Source: Actinocorallia aurantiaca (lineage in GTDB: Bacteria > Actinomycetota > Actinomycetes > Streptosporangiales > Streptosporangiaceae). Taken from it: a stretch of DNA of 64,000 bases. Location of the stretch: NCBI RefSeq assembly GCF_039533685.1, contig NZ_BAAATZ010000002.1, forward strand, positions 407,474-471,473, read 5' to 3'. Below are positions 51,866 through 60,472 of this stretch, one piece after another. The stretch's first letter is position 1. Each line of letters starts with the position of its first letter. The notes under the pieces were generated by a model, which saw only the letters and a list, made by a program, of their open reading frames with translations, did not search any database and was not told the origin of the DNA. Both the position numbers and the translations under genes were made by a program.

Positions 51866-51883
51866 TTGTCACCTCACTGACAA
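51866..51883. promoter_or_regulatory. inverted repeat TTGTCA-N6-TGACAA upstream of the FAAL gene
   Basis: Six-bp perfect arms lie about 30 bp before the presumed -35 box of the FAAL promoter, a typical activator or repressor position. Confidence 0.4.
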
Positions 51884-51914
51884 AAGGTCCTGATGTGTAT
51901 CGTCTCGGTGGTTA

Positions 51915-51943
51915 GTGACCAGGTGTGCCCTGCTTCCGATAAC
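51915..51943 (+). promoter_or_regulatory. probable promoter of the FAAL-MMPL-esterase operon
   Basis: GTGACC and GATAAC are 17 nt apart, giving a leader of about 35 nt before the FAAL start codon. Confidence 0.45.
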
Positions 51944-51983
51944 CTCGCGAAGTCATAGCCACGGCCCTCTCCTGGAGTCCTTC

Positions 51984-53783
51984 ATGGCATTGGGTTCACT
52001 GCTCCCCGATCTCAGCCTCCGTCCGCTGGTCGAGTCGCTGGCAGAGCACGCCGTCACCAAACCCGATGCCAGGGCGTTCACCTTCGTCGACTACTCCAGC
52101 GACCGTGACGGGGCCAAGCGCACGCTGACCTGGGGCGAGGCATGGCGGAGCTCCCAGGCGACGGCCGCGGCGCTGCGCCGGATCGCCGAGCCCGGAGAGC
52201 GGGCGGCGCTGCTGCTGCCGCAGAGCCTGGAGTACCTGATCGCGATGTGCGGGGCCTTCGCCTCCCAGATCGTGGCCGTCCCGCTGTTCTCCCCGGATCT
52301 GCCCGGCAACGCCGACCGGCTGATCCGCGCCTACTCCGACGCCGAGCCCGCCGTCATCGTGACGCTGAGCTCCGCGCTCCCCTACGTCGAGAAGTTCCTG
52401 GACGAGCACGACGTGCCCCGCCCGCGCGGCATCATCCTGGCCGACGAGATCGACCCGGCGCTCGGCGAGGGCTGGGAGCTGCCCGAACTGTCCCCGAACG
52501 ACCTGGCCTACCTGCAGTACACGTCCGGGTCGACCAGCAGCCCCGCCGGCGTCGAGATCACCCACGGCGGCTTCGCGGCCAACGCCCGCCAGCTGTGGCG
52601 CTCCTGGGACCCGCCGGAGATCGAGACCTGCGAGGCGGTCACCTGGCTGCCGCTCTTCCACGACATGGGCCTGATCACCGCGCTGGCGCTGCCGCTGGTG
52701 AACGGCAACCACGTGATCCTCGCCGACCCGATGTCGTTCCTCATGCGCCCGATCCGCTGGATGCGGCTGCTGTCGGAGTGCCCGAACGTGTACACCGCCG
52801 GCCCGAACTTCGCCTACGACTACGTGGCGGGCCAGGCCAACGAGAAGAGCCTGGCCGGGATCGACCTCAGCGGCGTCAACGTGTGCCTGAACGGCGCCGA
52901 GCCGATCCGCCCGTCCACGCTCAAGGCCTTCAACGACGCGTTCACCCCGGCGGGGCTGCGACCCGGCGTGCTGCGCCCGGCCTACGGGCTGGCCGAGGCG
53001 ACGGTCTTCGTGTCCGGCAGCTTCGTCACCAACCCCGACCCGATGGCGCCCGCGAAGCTGCTGGGCGTGGACCGCGAGACGCTCACCCAGGGGCGGATCG
53101 TCCCGTTCGACGGTGACGCCGAAAGCGCAGGGGACAGGGCGCAGTACCTCGTCTCGTGCGGCGCGCCGCAGGGCCAGCTCGTCGCGATCGTCGACCCGGA
53201 GACCCTGTGCGAGCAGCCCGACGGGACGGTCGGCGAGATCTGGGTGCACGGGCCGAACGTCGGCCGCGGCTACTGGGGCAACAGCGAACGCAGCGCCGAG
53301 ACGTTCAACGCGGTCATCAAGGACGCCCGGGACATCCCGGTCGACGGCTGGATGCGCACCGGCGACTTCGGCGCGGCCCACGACGGCGAGCTGTACGTGA
53401 CGGGCCGCATCAAGGACCTCATCATCGTCGACGGGCGCAACCACTACCCGCAGGACATCGAGGTCACCGCCGAGGAGGCCAGTCCCGCGATCCGGCCGGA
53501 CTACGTGGCGGCCTTCGCCATTCCCGGCGAGGAGACCGAGCGGCTGGTCGTGGTGGCCGAGCGCAACCGGCGGGTGCCGATCGCCAGGCTCGACCTCGCC
53601 GAGGTGGAGCGGACCGTGCGCGCCAGGGTGAACCAGGTGCACGAGATGAGCATCCACGAGTTCGTGCTGATCGAGCCCGGCTCGCTGTCGAGGACGTCCA
53701 GCGGGAAGGTGGCCAGGGCCGCGACCCGGGCCCGCTATCTGGAAGGCGATCTGGTGCGAACCTCCGACCGCCTCTCACGCTGA
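51984..53783 (+). CDS. fatty acyl-AMP ligase (FadD32-like FAAL)
   Basis: 599 residues. It activates a fatty acid as acyl-AMP and passes it to an ACP domain of a PKS rather than to CoA. The ATP loop YLQYTSGSTSSPAGVEITHG is near residue 175, the WLPLFHDMGLI motif near 230, AYGLAEATVFVSG near 333, and the C-domain hinge GRIKDLIIVDGRNHYPQDIE near 475. The catalytic Lys in SRTSSGKVAR is near 575. I chose ATG 51984, preceded by GGAG. The MMPL gene follows 18 bp later. Confidence 0.93.
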   Translation: MALGSLLPDLSLRPLVESLAEHAVTKPDARAFTFVDYSSDRDGAKRTLTWGEAWRSSQATAAALRRIAEPGERAALLLPQSLEYLIAMCGAFASQIVAVPLFSPDLPGNADRLIRAYSDAEPAVIVTLSSALPYVEKFLDEHDVPRPRGIILADEIDPALGEGWELPELSPNDLAYLQYTSGSTSSPAGVEITHGGFAANARQLWRSWDPPEIETCEAVTWLPLFHDMGLITALALPLVNGNHVILADPMSFLMRPIRWMRLLSECPNVYTAGPNFAYDYVAGQANEKSLAGIDLSGVNVCLNGAEPIRPSTLKAFNDAFTPAGLRPGVLRPAYGLAEATVFVSGSFVTNPDPMAPAKLLGVDRETLTQGRIVPFDGDAESAGDRAQYLVSCGAPQGQLVAIVDPETLCEQPDGTVGEIWVHGPNVGRGYWGNSERSAETFNAVIKDARDIPVDGWMRTGDFGAAHDGELYVTGRIKDLIIVDGRNHYPQDIEVTAEEASPAIRPDYVAAFAIPGEETERLVVVAERNRRVPIARLDLAEVERTVRARVNQVHEMSIHEFVLIEPGSLSRTSSGKVARAATRARYLEGDLVRTSDRLSR

Positions 53784-53801
53784 TCCAGGGGATAACCACA
53801 C

Positions 53802-56279
53802 ATGTACGGCTGGGGTCGTTTCGTCCATCGGTTCCGCTGGCTCGTGCTGCTCTTCGCGACGCTCGTGACGGTCGGGGCGGGCTACTGGGGACTCGGCGTG
53901 ACGGCCCCCGGCGTGCTGAAGCAGGGCGGTTTCGAGGACCCCCACGCCGACTCGACGCTCGTCTACCAGCAGTCGGCCAGCGTGTTCGGCGCCTCCAGCC
54001 CGGACGTGATGCTGGTCTACCGGAGCGAAGAGCACAAGGTCACCGATCCGGAGTTCATGCAGTCGGTGCTGTTCACCGTCGCCCGGCTGCCGAAGGAGCA
54101 CGTCCGGGAGATCTTCAGCTACTGGCACGTCCCCGGTAACTCCAAAGAGGCCAAGGACGGCCGCAAGAACTTCGTCTCCAACGACGGCCACAGCACGTTC
54201 GTGGCGCTGTTCGTGCAGACGGACCGCGATCCGGCCAAGGCCGACCAGGTCAAGGCGCAGCACTACGAGGCCGTCAAGGACCTGGTGCAGGTGCCCGGGA
54301 TGACGGTGAAGATCAGCGGGAGCATCCCGATCGGCACCGACTTCGTCAACCAGATGAGCGCGGACATCGTGAACGCCGAGATCATCTCGCTGCCGCTGGT
54401 GCTCATCATCGGGCTGATCGTCTTCGGCAGCGTCGCGGCGGCGGTGCAGCCGGTGCTCGTCGGCGTTTTCTCGATCATGGGCGCGTTCGCCGTCCTGCGC
54501 GTGATCACCATGATGACGGACGTCTCCAATCTGGCGATCTCGCTGGTCAGCCTGCTTTCGGTCGGTCTGGCGATCGACTATTCGCTCTTCGTGATCAGCC
54601 GGTTCCGCGAGGAACTGGGCAAGGGGCGTGATCCGCGGACGGCCATGGGCGTCACCATGGCCACGGCGGGTCGCACCATCGCGTTCTCCGCCGTCACCGT
54701 GGCCGTCTCCATGGCGGGGCTGCTGCTGTTCCCGCAGGTGTTCCTGAAGTCGATCGGGCTGGTCGGCATCGCGGTCATCTTCGTCGCCATGCTCTCCACC
54801 GTGGTGGTCCTGCCGGCGATGTTGTCGATCCTCGGGCCGCGGATCGAGTTCGGCCAGATGCCCTGGCTCAAGCGGGCGAAGAAGAAGCCCAAGAGCGACG
54901 AGGAGGGCATGTGGTACCGCCTCGCGCACAGCGTGATGAAGCGCCCGATCCTCTACTTCCTGGGCACCAGTGCGATCCTCGTCATGCTCGTCCTGCCCTT
55001 CGCCCGGGTGAACTTCGGGGTCTCCGACATCCGGTCCCTGCCGGAGGAGATGGAGACCCGGCAGACGGTGGAGACCATCCAGCGGGAGTTCTCCGCCGGG
55101 GTCATGGACCCGATCGACGTGCTGCTCGAGGGCCAGCTGATCCCCAAGAACTTCAAGCCCGATCGGGACGACCTGCCGGAGAACCTGAAGAAGTTCCGCG
55201 ACCAGGTCTCCGCGCTGCCGGGCGTGGTCGCGGCCACCTACAGCAACTCGAGCCCCGAGCACGGCCTGCTCAAGATGCAGGTGACCTACGAGGGCGAGGC
55301 CCACAGCAAGGAGACCCAGGACCTCGTCCGGACGCTGAGGGCGATGGACGAGCCGGGCAAGCGGCCGGAGGCGGTCAACCACGTCAGCGTCGGCGGCAGC
55401 ACCGCCGGCCAGATGGACCTGATGGAGAGCCTGGGCGACGCGCTGCCCAAGACGGGCCTCTTCGTGGTGACGGCCATCTTCCTGCTGCTGTTCGCCGCGT
55501 TCGGCTCGATCGCGCTGCCGATCAAGGCGATCATCATGAACCTGCTGTCGATCGGCTCGTCGTTCGGCGCGATGGTCTGGGCGTTCCAGGACGGGCACCT
55601 GTCCGGGCTGCTCGGCTTCACCGTCACGGGCGGCATCGACGCCACCGCGATGATCCTGGTCCTGTCCATCATCTTCGGACTCTCGATGGACTACGAGGTC
55701 TTCCTGCTCAGCCGGATCCGGGAGGAGTGGGACAACACCCATGACAACCGGGCTTCGGTGGCGCGGGGCCTGCAGCAGACCGGCGGCATCATCACCAGCG
55801 CCGCCGTGCTGCTCATCGTGGTGGTCGCGGCCTTCTCGACCGCGAAGATCACCACGGTGCAGATCCTGGGCGTGGGCCTGCTGGTCGCGGTGGTCGTCGA
55901 CGCGACGCTCGTGCGCTCGCTGCTGGTGCCCGCGACGATGCGCTTCCTCGGCGACGCCAACTGGTGGCTGCCGAAGCCGCTGAAGGCGCTGCACGCCGCG
56001 ATCGACCTGCGGGAGGTGCACGACCTCGACCTCGACGGCGACAAGAAGAAGGCCGACGGGGGCAGGAAGGTGACGCACGGCACGTCCGGGGCGCTGAAGG
56101 GGGAGAGGACTTCCGGCGGTTTCCGCCGCACTGTGGTTCCGGTGCGCGGAGGATACGCCTGGGACGGCGAAGCACGTCCGCGTACATCTGGACATTCCGT
56201 AAGAAAGCGTGAGATCGTGGCCAGCCCCGACGGGGCGGGCTGGCGATGGCGCGAGGTGGAGGACGAGTATGCGCACTGA
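53802..56279 (+). CDS. MMPL/RND-family lipid exporter
   Basis: 825 residues, about 12 membrane helices in two halves with two extracellular porter loops. The proton-relay Asp-Tyr pairs of MmpL proteins are present in both halves: AIDYSLFVISRFREE near 258 and SMDYEVFLLSRIREEWD near 628. Family members carry lipids or lipid-linked precursors across the membrane. Directly after FAAL, it probably exports the lipid made from the activated acyl chain. Its last 11 bp overlap the next start. Confidence 0.93.
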   Translation: MYGWGRFVHRFRWLVLLFATLVTVGAGYWGLGVTAPGVLKQGGFEDPHADSTLVYQQSASVFGASSPDVMLVYRSEEHKVTDPEFMQSVLFTVARLPKEHVREIFSYWHVPGNSKEAKDGRKNFVSNDGHSTFVALFVQTDRDPAKADQVKAQHYEAVKDLVQVPGMTVKISGSIPIGTDFVNQMSADIVNAEIISLPLVLIIGLIVFGSVAAAVQPVLVGVFSIMGAFAVLRVITMMTDVSNLAISLVSLLSVGLAIDYSLFVISRFREELGKGRDPRTAMGVTMATAGRTIAFSAVTVAVSMAGLLLFPQVFLKSIGLVGIAVIFVAMLSTVVVLPAMLSILGPRIEFGQMPWLKRAKKKPKSDEEGMWYRLAHSVMKRPILYFLGTSAILVMLVLPFARVNFGVSDIRSLPEEMETRQTVETIQREFSAGVMDPIDVLLEGQLIPKNFKPDRDDLPENLKKFRDQVSALPGVVAATYSNSSPEHGLLKMQVTYEGEAHSKETQDLVRTLRAMDEPGKRPEAVNHVSVGGSTAGQMDLMESLGDALPKTGLFVVTAIFLLLFAAFGSIALPIKAIIMNLLSIGSSFGAMVWAFQDGHLSGLLGFTVTGGIDATAMILVLSIIFGLSMDYEVFLLSRIREEWDNTHDNRASVARGLQQTGGIITSAAVLLIVVVAAFSTAKITTVQILGVGLLVAVVVDATLVRSLLVPATMRFLGDANWWLPKPLKALHAAIDLREVHDLDLDGDKKKADGGRKVTHGTSGALKGERTSGGFRRTVVPVRGGYAWDGEARPRTSGHSVRKREIVASPDGAGWRWREVEDEYAH

Positions 56280-57288
56280 ACCCCTGCGACGCTTCGGGGT
56301 GGTGGCCGCGACTTCCGCGCTGCTGGCCGGGATCCTGCCCGGAGCCGCGGCGAGCGCCGCGCCCAAGCCGAAGTTCAAGGCCGCGTCGACCGGCGCGAAG
56401 ATCACCGACTACAAGTGGGTGAGCAAGAACAAGCGGCAGATGGACATCACCATCAAGACCCCGTCGCTGCCGGGCGTCAATCCCAAGGTGCGGCTGCTGC
56501 TTCCCAAGAAGTGGTCGATGAAGTCCAAGAAGACCTGGCCGGTCGTCTACCTCCTGCACGGCGGCCAGGACACCTACCTCTCCTGGACCCGAGCGACCGC
56601 CATCGAGTCGCTGGCCGCCCAGTACGACGTCATCGTCGCGATGCCCGAAGGCGCCAACGGCTCGTACACCAACTGGTACAACTACGGGAAGTACGGCACT
56701 CCCAAGTGGGAGACCTTCCACATGAAGGAGGTCTACCAGCTCCTGGAGCGCAACTTCCGGGTGAACAAGTCGCGGGCCGTGATGGGCAACTCCTCCGGCG
56801 GCATGGGCGCGATGGGCTACGCCGCCCGCTACAAGGGCCGCTTCAAGTACGCCGCGTCCCTCAGCGGCCTGCTGCACCTGCGCGCCCCGTTCATCCCCCA
56901 GTTCCTCAACCAGATCAACACGGGCAACGGTCAGGACCCCAACGCGATCTGGGGCCGCTACCCGGCCGACGCGGAGAACTGGAAGCTGCACAACCCCTAC
57001 GACCAGGCGGCGGGCCTGAGGGGCACCAAGATCTTCTTCTCCTCCGGCCTCGACGGCAAGCCCGGCGAGGGCGACCCGCAGGACCTCGACCCGTGGGACC
57101 TCGGCCTGGTCTCCGAGCAGTGGACCGGCACCACCAACAAATACTTCAAGCAGAAGCTCGACAACCTGAAGATCCCCTACACCGCGCACCTGTACAAGAA
57201 CGGCCGCCACAACTGGCCCGCCTGGCGCCGCGAGTACAAGTTCGTCTGGCCGAAGATGATGAAGGAGATCGGCGCCCGGAAGTACTGA
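56269..57288 (+). CDS. secreted antigen-85/esterase D-like alpha/beta hydrolase, copy 1 of tandem pair
   Basis: 339 residues. A signal peptide ends in AAASAAPKPKF near residue 30. The Ser nucleophile is in AVMGNSSGGMGAMGYAARYK near 174, and the catalytic His in NGRHNWPAW near 309. GGAGGA precedes ATG 56269, inside the end of the MMPL gene. Antigen 85 proteins of this superfamily move mycolic acids between trehalose lipids outside the cell. A transfer or esterase role on the exported lipid is inferred from position. Confidence 0.88.
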   Translation: MRTEPLRRFGVVAATSALLAGILPGAAASAAPKPKFKAASTGAKITDYKWVSKNKRQMDITIKTPSLPGVNPKVRLLLPKKWSMKSKKTWPVVYLLHGGQDTYLSWTRATAIESLAAQYDVIVAMPEGANGSYTNWYNYGKYGTPKWETFHMKEVYQLLERNFRVNKSRAVMGNSSGGMGAMGYAARYKGRFKYAASLSGLLHLRAPFIPQFLNQINTGNGQDPNAIWGRYPADAENWKLHNPYDQAAGLRGTKIFFSSGLDGKPGEGDPQDLDPWDLGLVSEQWTGTTNKYFKQKLDNLKIPYTAHLYKNGRHNWPAWRREYKFVWPKMMKEIGARKY

Positions 57289-57310
57289 GCCGAGCAGCGC
57301 CGAGCACATC

Positions 57311-58315
57311 ATGAGGATCCCCCGCCACCCGCGTCTCCCCCGCCGTCTCGCCGCGTCGGCCGTCGTGGGGGTCATGGCCCTGGCCCTGGCCCCCGGCCCC
57401 GCGGCGCCCGCCGAAGCCGCCGGGTTCAAGAAGGCCGACAACGGCAGTTCGATCACCGCCTACAAGTGGCTGACGAAGAACAAGCGCCAGCTGGACGTCT
57501 CCGTGCGGTCCAAGGGCCTGGGCAAGACCGAGAAGGTCCGGCTGCTCCTGCCCAAGGGCTGGAAGAAGAACACGAAGAAGACCTGGCCCGTCGTCTACCT
57601 CCTGCACGGCGGCCGGGCCGGCTACCAGTCCTGGTCGAAGAGCTCCACCATCAGGGCGCTCGCCGCCAAGTGGAACGTCATCGTCGTCATGCCCGAGGGC
57701 CGCAACGGCTCGTACACCAACTGGTACAACTACGGGAACTACGGCATCCCCGAATGGGAGACCTTCCACATGACGGAGGTCTTCCAGCTCGTCCAGCGCA
57801 ACTTCCACGCGGGCTCCCGCCGCGCCGTCATGGGCAACTCCTCCGGCGGCCTGGGCGCGATGGGCTACGCCGCCCGCTACAAGGGCCGCTTCAAGTACGC
57901 CGCGTCCTTCAGCGGCGTGCTCTCCCTCCTCTCCCCGGGCGTCCCCGAGGTGCTGAAGGAGGTGAACGCCGGAAGCGGCAACACCGACGCCACCGCCGTC
58001 TACGGCGACCCCGAGGCGAACCGCGACAACTGGGTGGCGCACGACCCCTTCTCCCTGGCCGCCAACCTCCGGGGCACCAAGCTCTACTTCACCTCCGGCA
58101 GCGGCGCCCCCATCCCCACCGACCTCGCCTTCTTCTCCGAGTACGTCGTCGGCATGACCAACGGCGACTTCAAGAAGCGCCTCAACGCCCTCAAGATCCC
58201 CCACAAGTCCCACATCTACAGCGGCGGCACCCATGCCTGGCCCTACTGGAAGCGCGAGCTCAAGAAGGCCTGGCCCCAGGCCATGAAGACCCTCAAGGCC
58301 AAGAAGGCCGGCTGA
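57311..58315 (+). CDS. secreted antigen-85/esterase D-like alpha/beta hydrolase, copy 2 of tandem pair
   Basis: 334 residues, highly similar to copy 1 over the nucleophile region (NSSGGLGAMGYAARYKGRFK) and the NGSYTNWYNYGNYG block. The signal peptide ends near PAEAAGFKK. The catalytic His is in GGTHAWPYW. It begins 22 bp after copy 1 and ends the operon. Many clustered Lys residues (KSKGLGKTEK, WKKNTKKTWP) in the mature protein may favour binding to an anionic wall. Confidence 0.88.
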   Translation: MRIPRHPRLPRRLAASAVVGVMALALAPGPAAPAEAAGFKKADNGSSITAYKWLTKNKRQLDVSVRSKGLGKTEKVRLLLPKGWKKNTKKTWPVVYLLHGGRAGYQSWSKSSTIRALAAKWNVIVVMPEGRNGSYTNWYNYGNYGIPEWETFHMTEVFQLVQRNFHAGSRRAVMGNSSGGLGAMGYAARYKGRFKYAASFSGVLSLLSPGVPEVLKEVNAGSGNTDATAVYGDPEANRDNWVAHDPFSLAANLRGTKLYFTSGSGAPIPTDLAFFSEYVVGMTNGDFKKRLNALKIPHKSHIYSGGTHAWPYWKRELKKAWPQAMKTLKAKKAG

Positions 58316-58321
58316 CCCCGA

Positions 58322-58360
58322 GGCGTGCCCGTGCCCTCTCCCCGAGAGCACGGACACGCC
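58322..58360 (+). terminator. terminator of the FAAL-MMPL-esterase operon
   Basis: GGCGTGCCCGTGC pairs with GCACGGACACGCC (one mismatch), and an inner CTCT/AGAG stem extends it, 6 nt after the stop; CTTCT follows. Confidence 0.75.
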
Positions 58361-58445
58361 CTTCTCATGCCGGTCGCCGGTGCGGGGCAGTACGCTGAGT
58401 CACATCAGGACCGGACCCCGCCGAGCAGGTTCAGGGAGGTGCGTC

Positions 58446-59012
58446 ATGACGGCTGAGATGGTCACTCCCGCATGGATGCACGAACAGGTCAGCGCGGAGC
58501 AGTACGACTCCTGGTCCGAGGAGCAATGTGCGGGCATCGAGATCGTGGACGGGATGGTCGTCGTGAGCCCCAGCGCGTCCAAACGACACAACCGCCTCGC
58601 CCGGATCCTGGCCAACGCCCTGGAAGCCGCCGCGGGTCCGGATTGGAACGCCGACACGGACTTCGACGTCCGGCTGCAGGACGTGCCGCTCACCAACCGC
58701 CGTCCGGACGTCGTCGTGTACCGGGCGGACACCCTCGACGTGACTCCCACGAGGCCGGAACACGTGCTGCTGGTCGCCGAGGTCGTGTCGCCTGGGTCGG
58801 AGACGACCGACCGGACCGTGAAGACGGAGCAGTACGCCAAGGCGGGCATCGCCTTCTACTGGCGGGTGGAGCAGGCCGTCACCGGTGTGCCCCTGGTCTA
58901 CACCTACGTTCTCGACCCGGCGGTCGGCGTCTACCGGGAGGCAGACGTGTTCACCGGCGTGGTCAAGGTGGTCGCTCCTTTCCCGGTAGAGATCGACCTC
59001 GGTGCGGTCTGA
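58446..59012 (+). CDS. Uma2-family putative endonuclease
   Basis: 188 residues. The PD-(D/E)xK-like motif is present: NRRPDVVVYR near residue 80, VAEVVSPGSETTDR near 104, and Lys in KTEQYAKAGI. An early Glu in IEIVDGMVVVSPSASKRHN completes the pattern. Uma2 proteins are abundant in actinobacteria and cyanobacteria, and their role is unknown. ATG 58446 has GGGAGG upstream. Confidence 0.88.
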   Translation: MTAEMVTPAWMHEQVSAEQYDSWSEEQCAGIEIVDGMVVVSPSASKRHNRLARILANALEAAAGPDWNADTDFDVRLQDVPLTNRRPDVVVYRADTLDVTPTRPEHVLLVAEVVSPGSETTDRTVKTEQYAKAGIAFYWRVEQAVTGVPLVYTYVLDPAVGVYREADVFTGVVKVVAPFPVEIDLGAV

Positions 59013-59054
59013 GACGCGGGGATCCGTTCCCGGCTACGGGCACGCCGGCCCGCC

Positions 59055-59080
59055 GTATTGAGATGTGATCATCTCAATAC
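59055..59080. promoter_or_regulatory. long AT-rich perfect palindrome
   Basis: GTATTGAGATG and CATCTCAATAC are 11-bp perfect arms around TGAT, in otherwise GC-rich sequence between the Uma2 and glycosyltransferase stops. There is no adjacent T-run. It looks like a strong operator or protein-binding site; a terminator is the alternative. Confidence 0.5.
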
Positions 59081-59203
59081 CCAGAGTGGTATCGGCTTGT
59101 CCTTCGACGCTCGTTGCTCTGTCCACCCGAGGGCGTGGGTCCTTCTGCTGAAGCCCAGGGGGCGGCTCGGCGGACCTTTTCGTGGTCGCCCGGGTTTCCG
59201 GGG

Positions 59204-60454
59204 TCAGTGCTGGAGGAGGTCGAGGGCCTCGCAGGCGCGGGCTACGCCGTCCTCGGAGTTGAGGGAGCGGGAGAGCTCGCGGGCCCGGGAGCGGTGGGGG
59301 CCCTTGACGGCGTCGCGGAGGCGGGTGGCGAGGGCGTCGACGGTCACGGAGGCCGCGGGGAGGGGGGAGGGGCCGGCGCCCAGGGCGTGGACGCGGTCCG
59401 CCCAGTAGGGCTGGTCGCCGAAGAAGGGGCAGACGAGGGACGGGACGCCCGCGCGCAGCCCTTCGGCGGTGGTGCCGGCGCCGCCGTGGTGGACGACGGC
59501 CGCCATCCGGGGGAAGAGCCGGCTGTAGGGGATGTTCTGGACGACGAACATGTCGTCCTCGGGCTCGATGGTGCTGCCGGGCTGGGGGGAGAGGACGCCG
59601 CGCAGGCCCGCCAGGCGGAGGGCGGAGCGGATCCGCTGGTCGGTGGCGGCCGGGTCCTTGGTGGCCATGCTGCCGAAGCCGACGTAGACGGGCGGAGGGC
59701 CGGCGTCGAGGAAGGCCTCGAGGTCGGCGGGGGGCTCCCAGTGGGGCTGTTCCAGGAACCAGAAGCCGGTCAGGCGGACGTTGTCCGGCCAGTCGGCGGG
59801 GCGGGGGACGAGCGTCGGGCTGAAAGCGCACAGGACGGGTGCGCGGCGGGCCGCGGGAAGGGGGCCGCCGCGCAGCGAGAGCCGGGGGAGCTTCAGCTGG
59901 TCGGCGCGCCAGGGGTTGATGAAGGGGCGGCACAGCTGCCAGGTGACCCAGTCCAGGGCCTCGAAGCTCAGCCGGTTGGCGTAGGGGCCGAGGAAGCGCG
60001 CCTGGGGGAGGAACGGGTGGGGGAAGGCCCGGGTCGGGTGGGAGGGCTGGAAGTGCACGATCGCGTGCGGGATGCCCAGGTGCTCGCTCACGTGCTGGCC
60101 GAGGAAGCCCAGGGTGGGGGCGAGGAACAGGTCGGCCCCCTCGGCACCCGCCAGGACCTCCCGCAGGAGGCGCATCGCGAGGGGCCGCGCGATGCGCTGG
60201 ACGCCGCGCAGGAACTTGACGGGGTTGCGCCCGCCTCCCAGCAGCTCCTGGCCTTCGGGGGAGTTCACGATCTGCGTGGGGTCCAGGGAGAGCGGGGCGA
60301 AGCCCAGCCCGGCCCCGGTGATGAGCTCCCGGTAGACCTCGCTGCTGATGACGCGGACGTCGTCGCCCCGGTCGGCGAGGCCGCGGCCCAGGGCGACGCA
60401 CGGCTGCAGGTCGCCCCGGGACCCGGCCGCGAAGATGACCACTGTCCGGCCCAT
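59204..60454 (-). CDS. GT1-family glycosyltransferase (sterol glucosyltransferase-like / MGT)
   Basis: 416 residues. The N-terminal acceptor domain starts TVVIFAAGSRGDLQPCVALG. The C-terminal donor domain shows VYVGFGSMATKDPAATDQRI near 282 and the nucleotide-sugar motif HHGGAGTTAEGLRAGVP near 345. It should move a sugar onto a lipid or natural product. It is 18 bp behind the MFS exporter gene in one operon, next to the diverging PKS gene, so its substrate may be the PKS product. Confidence 0.9.
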   Translation of the reverse strand: MGRTVVIFAAGSRGDLQPCVALGRGLADRGDDVRVISSEVYRELITGAGLGFAPLSLDPTQIVNSPEGQELLGGGRNPVKFLRGVQRIARPLAMRLLREVLAGAEGADLFLAPTLGFLGQHVSEHLGIPHAIVHFQPSHPTRAFPHPFLPQARFLGPYANRLSFEALDWVTWQLCRPFINPWRADQLKLPRLSLRGGPLPAARRAPVLCAFSPTLVPRPADWPDNVRLTGFWFLEQPHWEPPADLEAFLDAGPPPVYVGFGSMATKDPAATDQRIRSALRLAGLRGVLSPQPGSTIEPEDDMFVVQNIPYSRLFPRMAAVVHHGGAGTTAEGLRAGVPSLVCPFFGDQPYWADRVHALGAGPSPLPAASVTVDALATRLRDAVKGPHRSRARELSRSLNSEDGVARACEALDLLQH

Positions 60455-60472
60455 GTTCTGTCTTTCTCCGGC

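Noticed and set aside
58446..59012. Mobile element, from the Uma2 nuclease
   Set aside because: No transposase, terminal repeats or target duplication seen; Uma2 genes are common single chromosomal genes.
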